Shown piece by piece: positions 49,303-53,977 of a stretch of 53,977 bases of DNA; the first letter of the stretch is position 1; each line of letters opens with the position of its first letter. The position numbers and the translations under genes are program-made. The DNA lies in contig CAMCFT010000026.1 of NCBI GenBank assembly GCA_945874225.1, forward strand, positions 1 to 53,977. Direction: 5' to 3'. This DNA comes from Flavobacterium psychrophilum (lineage in GTDB: Bacteria; Bacteroidota; Bacteroidia; Flavobacteriales; Flavobacteriaceae). The notes beneath the pieces are model-generated. The model made no database searches. It saw nothing but the letters and a program-made list of their open reading frames with translations, and had not been told where the DNA came from.

Positions 49303-50628
49303 ATGTATACATTTTCAAGTAAATTAAAAACATTTTCTCTCATCTTAATGGCTGTTGGTCTTTTAGGAATTGGTTATGGTTTTTATTCTGCACCCAAAGA
49401 TATTCAAGAAGTTGAAGCAATTCTTGCCTCAGATGCTCACGGAAGTCATGAGGTTTCTAAATCTTCGTCTGAAGCACATGCTGTAGCGGGAGAAAATAAA
49501 GTAAGCGCCGATGCTGAACACAAAGAACATTTAGAACACGTTTTGCATCAATTGCAAAACAAACCGTGGTCTGCATTATATGTTGCCTGTATTTTCTTTA
49601 TGCTGATTTCTCTTGGTGTTTTGGCATTTTATGCTATTCAACAAGTAGCTCAAGCAGGCTGGTCGCCAGTTTTGTTTAGAGTGATGCAAGGAATAACTGC
49701 TTATTTGCCAGTAGGATCTGTTTTGTTTTTTATATTTCTAATCCTTTCTGGATTACATTTCAATCATTTATTTGTGTGGTTAGATCCAGAAGTCGTGGCT
49801 AATGATAAACTTATTGCTGCAAAAGCAGGATATTTAAATTTTCCATTTTGGATTATCAGAGCAGCGTTTTTCTTGACTGGATGGAATCTTTATAGATATT
49901 ATTCCAGAAAAAATTGTTTAGCACAAGATGAAGCAAAAGATGATAGTTTTTACAAAAAGAACTTCAAAATGTCTGCGGCATTCTTAGTCTTCTTTATCGT
50001 AACAGAATCCATTATGTCTTGGGATTGGATTATGTCGGTAGATCCACACTGGTTTAGTACTTTGTTTGGATGGTATGTTTTTGCCAGTTTCTTTGTAAGT
50101 GGAATTACAATGATTTGTTTAGTTACTGTATATTTGAAATCGAAAGGATATTTAGAGCATGTAAACACCAGTCATATTCACGATTTAGCAAAATTTATGT
50201 TCGGTTTTAGCGTGTTTTGGGCTTATTTATGGTTCTCACAATACATGTTGATTTGGTATGCCAATATTCCAGAAGAGGTTACGTATTTTGTTACTAGAAT
50301 AGAAATGTATAAGCTGCCATTCTTTGGTACTGTAGTCATGAATTTTGTTTTCCCATTACTGATTTTAATAAATACTGATTTCAAAAGAATTAGTTGGATA
50401 TTAGTTATGGCTGGTGTAGTAATTTTATTGGGACATTATATAGATTTCTTCATTATGATTATGCCTGGAACAGTAGGAGACCAATGGTTTATTGGAGTTT
50501 CAGAAATTGCATCCGTACTTTTCTTCCTTGGATTATTTATTTATGTTGTTTTCACAGCATTGACTAAAGTTCCGTTGTTGCCAAAAAGAAATCCATTTAT
50601 TGAAGAAAGTAAACATTTTCATTACTAA
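49303..50628 (+). CDS. actF: ACIII subunit ActF
   Basis: The 441-residue protein is a polytopic membrane subunit of about ten helices, related to ActC. A soluble His/Glu-rich segment (about 45-85) follows the first helix. Conserved membrane words are MSWDWIMSVDPHWFSTLFGWYVFASF and FSQYMLIWYANIPEE. It is the last ACIII gene and is closed by a terminator before coxB. Confidence 0.94.
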   Translation: MYTFSSKLKTFSLILMAVGLLGIGYGFYSAPKDIQEVEAILASDAHGSHEVSKSSSEAHAVAGENKVSADAEHKEHLEHVLHQLQNKPWSALYVACIFFMLISLGVLAFYAIQQVAQAGWSPVLFRVMQGITAYLPVGSVLFFIFLILSGLHFNHLFVWLDPEVVANDKLIAAKAGYLNFPFWIIRAAFFLTGWNLYRYYSRKNCLAQDEAKDDSFYKKNFKMSAAFLVFFIVTESIMSWDWIMSVDPHWFSTLFGWYVFASFFVSGITMICLVTVYLKSKGYLEHVNTSHIHDLAKFMFGFSVFWAYLWFSQYMLIWYANIPEEVTYFVTRIEMYKLPFFGTVVMNFVFPLLILINTDFKRISWILVMAGVVILLGHYIDFFIMIMPGTVGDQWFIGVSEIASVLFFLGLFIYVVFTALTKVPLLPKRNPFIEESKHFHY

Positions 50629-50990
50629 AATTCAAATATTTTTAATTTAAAGGCTGTTTCACTTTTCTTGAATCAGCCTTTTTTTTATTTAGAATATTAA
50701 TTTTATAAAATTAGAAGTAAATTGAATGTGAGAGTTTGACTTATTTTGCATTATTCTTTTTGTTAATTCAATGAATATATTTTGAATAATTTAGATTAAT
50801 AATTTTTAATTTTTTTTAGTTACATTTTGCCAGTCTAGAATTCCGACTTATTTTTTATCAATAAATTCATTTTGTTTTGCTAAGTGTATTTAAATTTGTT
50901 ATTTTTGGCAAAAATATGATATTTGTCATTTTTTAAATGTTGTTTTTTTATTATTATTTTCGGGTGTTAATATTAAAAAGTAATTTATAT
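50629..50990 (+). promoter_or_regulatory. actF-coxB intergenic region: terminator and coxB promoter elements
   Basis: AAAGGCTG (50649-50656) pairs with CAGCCTTT (50674-50681), with a long T-run, to end the ACIII operon. Two overlapping -7 candidates precede coxB: TAAATTTG (50891-50898) and TATTTTTG (50900-50907), with TTTG words at 50871-50879 as possible -33 elements. No other gene is credible. An in-frame ATG at 50937 is an unlikely coxB start. Confidence 0.65.
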
Positions 50991-52142
50991 ATGGAGATTT
51001 TGTTGGTAATTTTAGTTTTGGTCCTGTTATCTATTGCATTGTGGCAGTTGACTAAGATATTTGATTTGACTCAGGTGGGGGATTCAGATGATTCTCAAGT
51101 AGCTAACGATGGTGATAATAACACTCAAGGCTATTTGATGTTTGGCTTCTTGGCATTTATTTATATTTTTTCAATTTACGGATTGTTTAAATGGGGACCT
51201 TTAGTGTTGCACACACCTGCTTCAAAACACGGAGCCGATGTGGATAATTTAATGAATGTTACTTGGATTTTAATTTTCATAGTTCAGGCTATTACTCAAG
51301 TATTGTTGCATTATTTTGCTTTTAAATATAGAGGTAAAAAGGACCAAAAAGCACTGTTCTTTTCTGACAGTACAAAACTGGAAGTTATTTGGAGTGGTAT
51401 TCCCGCTGTTGTTTTGGCTGTTTTAATTCTTTTCGGACTTTACGCATGGACAAACATTATGTTTGTTGATGAAAATGAGGATACAATTGAAATCGAAGTA
51501 TATGCGCAACAGTTCAAATGGACTGCTAGATATTCAGGTACAGACAATGTTCTTGGCAAAGCCAATGTTAGATTAATTGAAGGTGTAAATACACTTGGAG
51601 TTGATTTGTCAGATCCGAACGCTCAGGATGATATTGTAGTTTCTGAATTGCATATTCCAAAAGGTAAAAAGGTACATTTCAAATTTCGCTCACAAGATGT
51701 TTTGCACTCAGCTTATTTCCCATATTTTAGAGCACAAATGAATTGTGTGCCTGGAATGGTAACAGAATTTGCTTTTGAACCTGTTTATACATCAGCAGAA
51801 TACAGGGCATTGCCTTATATGATTGAAAAAGTTGCTAATATCAATGCAATAAGAGCGAAGAAAAGCATTGAACTTGTCGCAAATGGTGAAACAGCTCTTG
51901 ATCCGTATACTTTTGATTTTCTATTACTTTGTAATAAAATTTGTGGAGCTTCACATTATAACATGCAAATGAAAGTGATAGTTGATACTCCTGAAGATTA
52001 TAAAAAATGGTTGAGTGAAAAACTAACATTGGTCCAGGAAGTTAAAACTGCTAATGCACCTAAACCTGTTGAAGGTGGAGTTGGTGTTGATTCAACTAAA
52101 GCTAAAGATTCAGCAGCTATTGCTAAAATAGCAATGAAATAA
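50991..52142 (+). CDS. coxB: Cytochrome c oxidase subunit II
   Basis: The 383-residue protein (ATG 50991; the upstream in-frame ATG at 50937 adds an unconserved hydrophobic stretch) has an extra N-terminal helix before the usual hairpin. The CuA domain has His in VLHSAYFPYFR and the binuclear motif CNKICGASHYNM with both Cys, His and Met. QVLLHYFAFKYRGKKDQKALFF links the helices. The extra helix fits the flavobacterial aa3 oxidase that associates with ACIII. It lies 30 nt upstream of coxA. Confidence 0.95.
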   Translation: MEILLVILVLVLLSIALWQLTKIFDLTQVGDSDDSQVANDGDNNTQGYLMFGFLAFIYIFSIYGLFKWGPLVLHTPASKHGADVDNLMNVTWILIFIVQAITQVLLHYFAFKYRGKKDQKALFFSDSTKLEVIWSGIPAVVLAVLILFGLYAWTNIMFVDENEDTIEIEVYAQQFKWTARYSGTDNVLGKANVRLIEGVNTLGVDLSDPNAQDDIVVSELHIPKGKKVHFKFRSQDVLHSAYFPYFRAQMNCVPGMVTEFAFEPVYTSAEYRALPYMIEKVANINAIRAKKSIELVANGETALDPYTFDFLLLCNKICGASHYNMQMKVIVDTPEDYKKWLSEKLTLVQEVKTANAPKPVEGGVGVDSTKAKDSAAIAKIAMK

Positions 52143-52172
52143 TTTATTTATAAAAATTTAAAGTATACAGAT

Positions 52173-53963
52173 ATGTCAGCAGAAGTTCTCGATAACGGAC
52201 ACGAACACGAACACCACCATAAAGACACTTTTATTACTAAATATATTTTTAGTATTGATCATAAAATGATAGCCAAACAATATCTTTTAACAGGTATTTT
52301 TATGGGTATTATTGGCGTAGTTATTTCTTTGCTTTTTAGATTGCAACTAGCTTGGCCTGAACAATCCTTTAAAATTTTTAGCATTATGCTTGGAGATAGT
52401 TACGCTCCAAATGGTATAATGCTGAATGATAGGTATTTGGCGTTGGTAACTATTCATGGAACTATAATGGTTTTCTTTGTGTTAACAGCTGCGTTAAGTG
52501 GAACATTTAGTAACTTATTGATTCCCCTTCAACTTGGTGCGAGAGATATGGCTTCTGGATTTTTGAATATGCTATCATATTGGCTATTTTTCCTATCTAG
52601 TGTAATTATGGTTAGTTCTCTTTTTGTAGAGTCAGGGCCTGCATCTGCTGGTTGGACTATATATCCACCCTTGAGCGCATTACCTCAAGCAATTCCTGGT
52701 TCTGGAGCAGGTATGACACTTTGGTTGGTTTCTATGGCTATATTTATTGCAGCGTCTTTAATGGGTTCATTAAACTATATTGTTACTGTTATTAATTTAA
52801 GAACAAAAGGAATGTCATTTACTAGAATGCCACTTACAATTTGGGCTTTCTTTGTAACTGCTATTATCGGTGTAATTTCATTTCCTGTTTTATTGTCTGC
52901 AGCTTTATTGTTGATTTTTGACAGAAGTTTTGGAACTTCATTTTTCCTTTCAGATATTTATATCGCAGGTGAAGTTTTACATTATCAAGGAGGTTCACCA
53001 GTTTTGTTTGAACACTTATTCTGGTTCTTAGGACATCCTGAGGTTTATATCATTTTGTTGCCAGCTTTAGGTATTACATCTGAAGTTATAGCGACTAATT
53101 CACGTAAACCAATTTTCGGATACAGAGCGATGATTATGTCAATTTTGGCAATTGCGTTTTTATCTACAATTGTTTGGGGTCACCATATGTTTATTTCAGG
53201 GATGAATCCATTCCTGGGATCTGTATTTACTTTTACGACTTTATTGATTGCGATTCCTTCAGCAGTAAAAGCGTTTAATTATATTACAACTCTTTGGAAA
53301 GGAAACTTGCAATTGAACCCTGCAATGTTGTTTTCTATTGGATTGGTATCAACATTTATCACTGGTGGTTTGACAGGAATTATTCTTGGTGACAGCACCT
53401 TGGATATCAATGTTCACGATACTTATTTTGTTGTTGCACACTTTCACTTGGTAATGGGTATCTCTGCACTGTACGGAATGTTTGCTGGTATTTATCACTG
53501 GTTTCCAAAAATGTTTGGAAGAATGTTGAATAAAAACCTTGGATATGTTCACTTTTGGGTAACAGCAGTTTGTGCTTATGGAGTATTTTTTCCAATGCAC
53601 TTTATTGGACTAGCCGGTTTACCAAGACGTTATTACACGAATACTAATTTTCCATTATTTGATGATTTGCAAAATGTAAATGTTTTGATTACAGTTTTCG
53701 CCTTAATTGGTGGAGCTTTTCAATTGGTTTTCTTATATAATTTCTTTAGTAGTATTTTTTACGGAAAAAGAACAGTTCAAAATCCTTGGAGATCAAATAC
53801 ATTAGAATGGACCGCTCCGATAGAACATATTCACGGTAACTGGCCTGGAGAACTTCCTGAAGTTCACCGTTGGCCTTATGATTACAGTAATCCTGCTCAC
53901 GATGAGGATTTTGTTCCACAAAACGTTCCAATGAAAGAAGGAGAAGAAGTCCTTCATCATTAA
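52173..53963 (+). CDS. coxA: Cytochrome c oxidase subunit I
   Basis: The 596-residue protein has twelve core helices. The His-rich N-terminus (HEHEHHHKDTF) precedes the core. Catalytic words include TIHGTIMVFFV, FWFLGHPEVYIILLPALG (CuB His, Tyr and the Glu of an A1-type proton path), VWGHHMF and DTYFVVAHFHLVMG for haem a and a3. The enzyme reduces oxygen to water and pumps protons. The ORF is complete 14 nt before the window end; subunit III is not in view. Confidence 0.97.
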   Translation: MSAEVLDNGHEHEHHHKDTFITKYIFSIDHKMIAKQYLLTGIFMGIIGVVISLLFRLQLAWPEQSFKIFSIMLGDSYAPNGIMLNDRYLALVTIHGTIMVFFVLTAALSGTFSNLLIPLQLGARDMASGFLNMLSYWLFFLSSVIMVSSLFVESGPASAGWTIYPPLSALPQAIPGSGAGMTLWLVSMAIFIAASLMGSLNYIVTVINLRTKGMSFTRMPLTIWAFFVTAIIGVISFPVLLSAALLLIFDRSFGTSFFLSDIYIAGEVLHYQGGSPVLFEHLFWFLGHPEVYIILLPALGITSEVIATNSRKPIFGYRAMIMSILAIAFLSTIVWGHHMFISGMNPFLGSVFTFTTLLIAIPSAVKAFNYITTLWKGNLQLNPAMLFSIGLVSTFITGGLTGIILGDSTLDINVHDTYFVVAHFHLVMGISALYGMFAGIYHWFPKMFGRMLNKNLGYVHFWVTAVCAYGVFFPMHFIGLAGLPRRYYTNTNFPLFDDLQNVNVLITVFALIGGAFQLVFLYNFFSSIFYGKRTVQNPWRSNTLEWTAPIEHIHGNWPGELPEVHRWPYDYSNPAHDEDFVPQNVPMKEGEEVLHH

Positions 53964-53977
53964 TAAATTAAACTATA

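Overview
The window is a low-GC chromosomal segment of a Flavobacterium-like member of the Bacteroidota. Supporting signs are promoters of the TTTG-N19-TAnnTTTG type, A-rich start regions without Shine-Dalgarno sequences, TonB-dependent receptors, a DUF2723 glycosyltransferase, and an alternative complex III (ACIII) cluster next to cytochrome oxidase genes. I see no rRNA, CRISPR array, prophage, integron or insertion sequence. Most of the window is core genome. The interest lies in regulatory structures, palindromic repeat elements and one compact sugar locus.

Layout. 1-4.5 kb: 3' part of a DUF4301 gene, an ArfB-like ribosome-rescue hydrolase, a palindromic repeat, then a TPP riboswitch ahead of a TonB-dependent receptor (probably thiamine uptake), and a lipoprotein with a degenerate Rieske-like motif. 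4.5-11.9 kb: greA (with a terminator-like leader hairpin), a HIT protein, a secreted transglutaminase, an orphan histidine kinase, a flavin reductase-like protein, a DUF3127 protein with an SSB-like tail, a PAP2 phosphatase, aat and tag.

12-20.3 kb: a sucrose-type utilisation locus. On the minus strand lie a TonB receptor, a periplasmic glutaredoxin-like protein, an SLC45-type MFS transporter, a PfkB sugar kinase and a sucrose phosphorylase-family enzyme. A divergent LacI regulator faces the receptor across two perfect tandem operators. The logic resembles the Xanthomonas sux locus, with a phosphorylase and a kinase in place of amylosucrase.

20.4-28.3 kb: rplM-rpsI-rpsB-tsf on the minus strand, a second LacI-family regulator with a short upstream ORF, a PnuC-like transporter and polA. 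28.5-36.6 kb: metallophosphoesterase, cysteine-less thioredoxin-fold protein, polysaccharide deacetylase carrying a repeat insertion, DUF2723 membrane glycosyltransferase, monohaem cytochrome c, tRNA-Gln and a tandem UspA protein. 36.8-41.5 kb: rimP-nusA-infB behind a leader terminator-like hairpin. 41.7-54 kb: a SPOR protein, then actABCDEF and coxB-coxA, a quinol-to-oxygen respiratory module.

No clearly new multi-gene system was found. The best candidates for follow-up are the sux-like locus with its 21-bp-spaced operators, the matching leader hairpins of greA and rimP, the TPP-riboswitch expression platform, and several unrelated palindromic intergenic elements.
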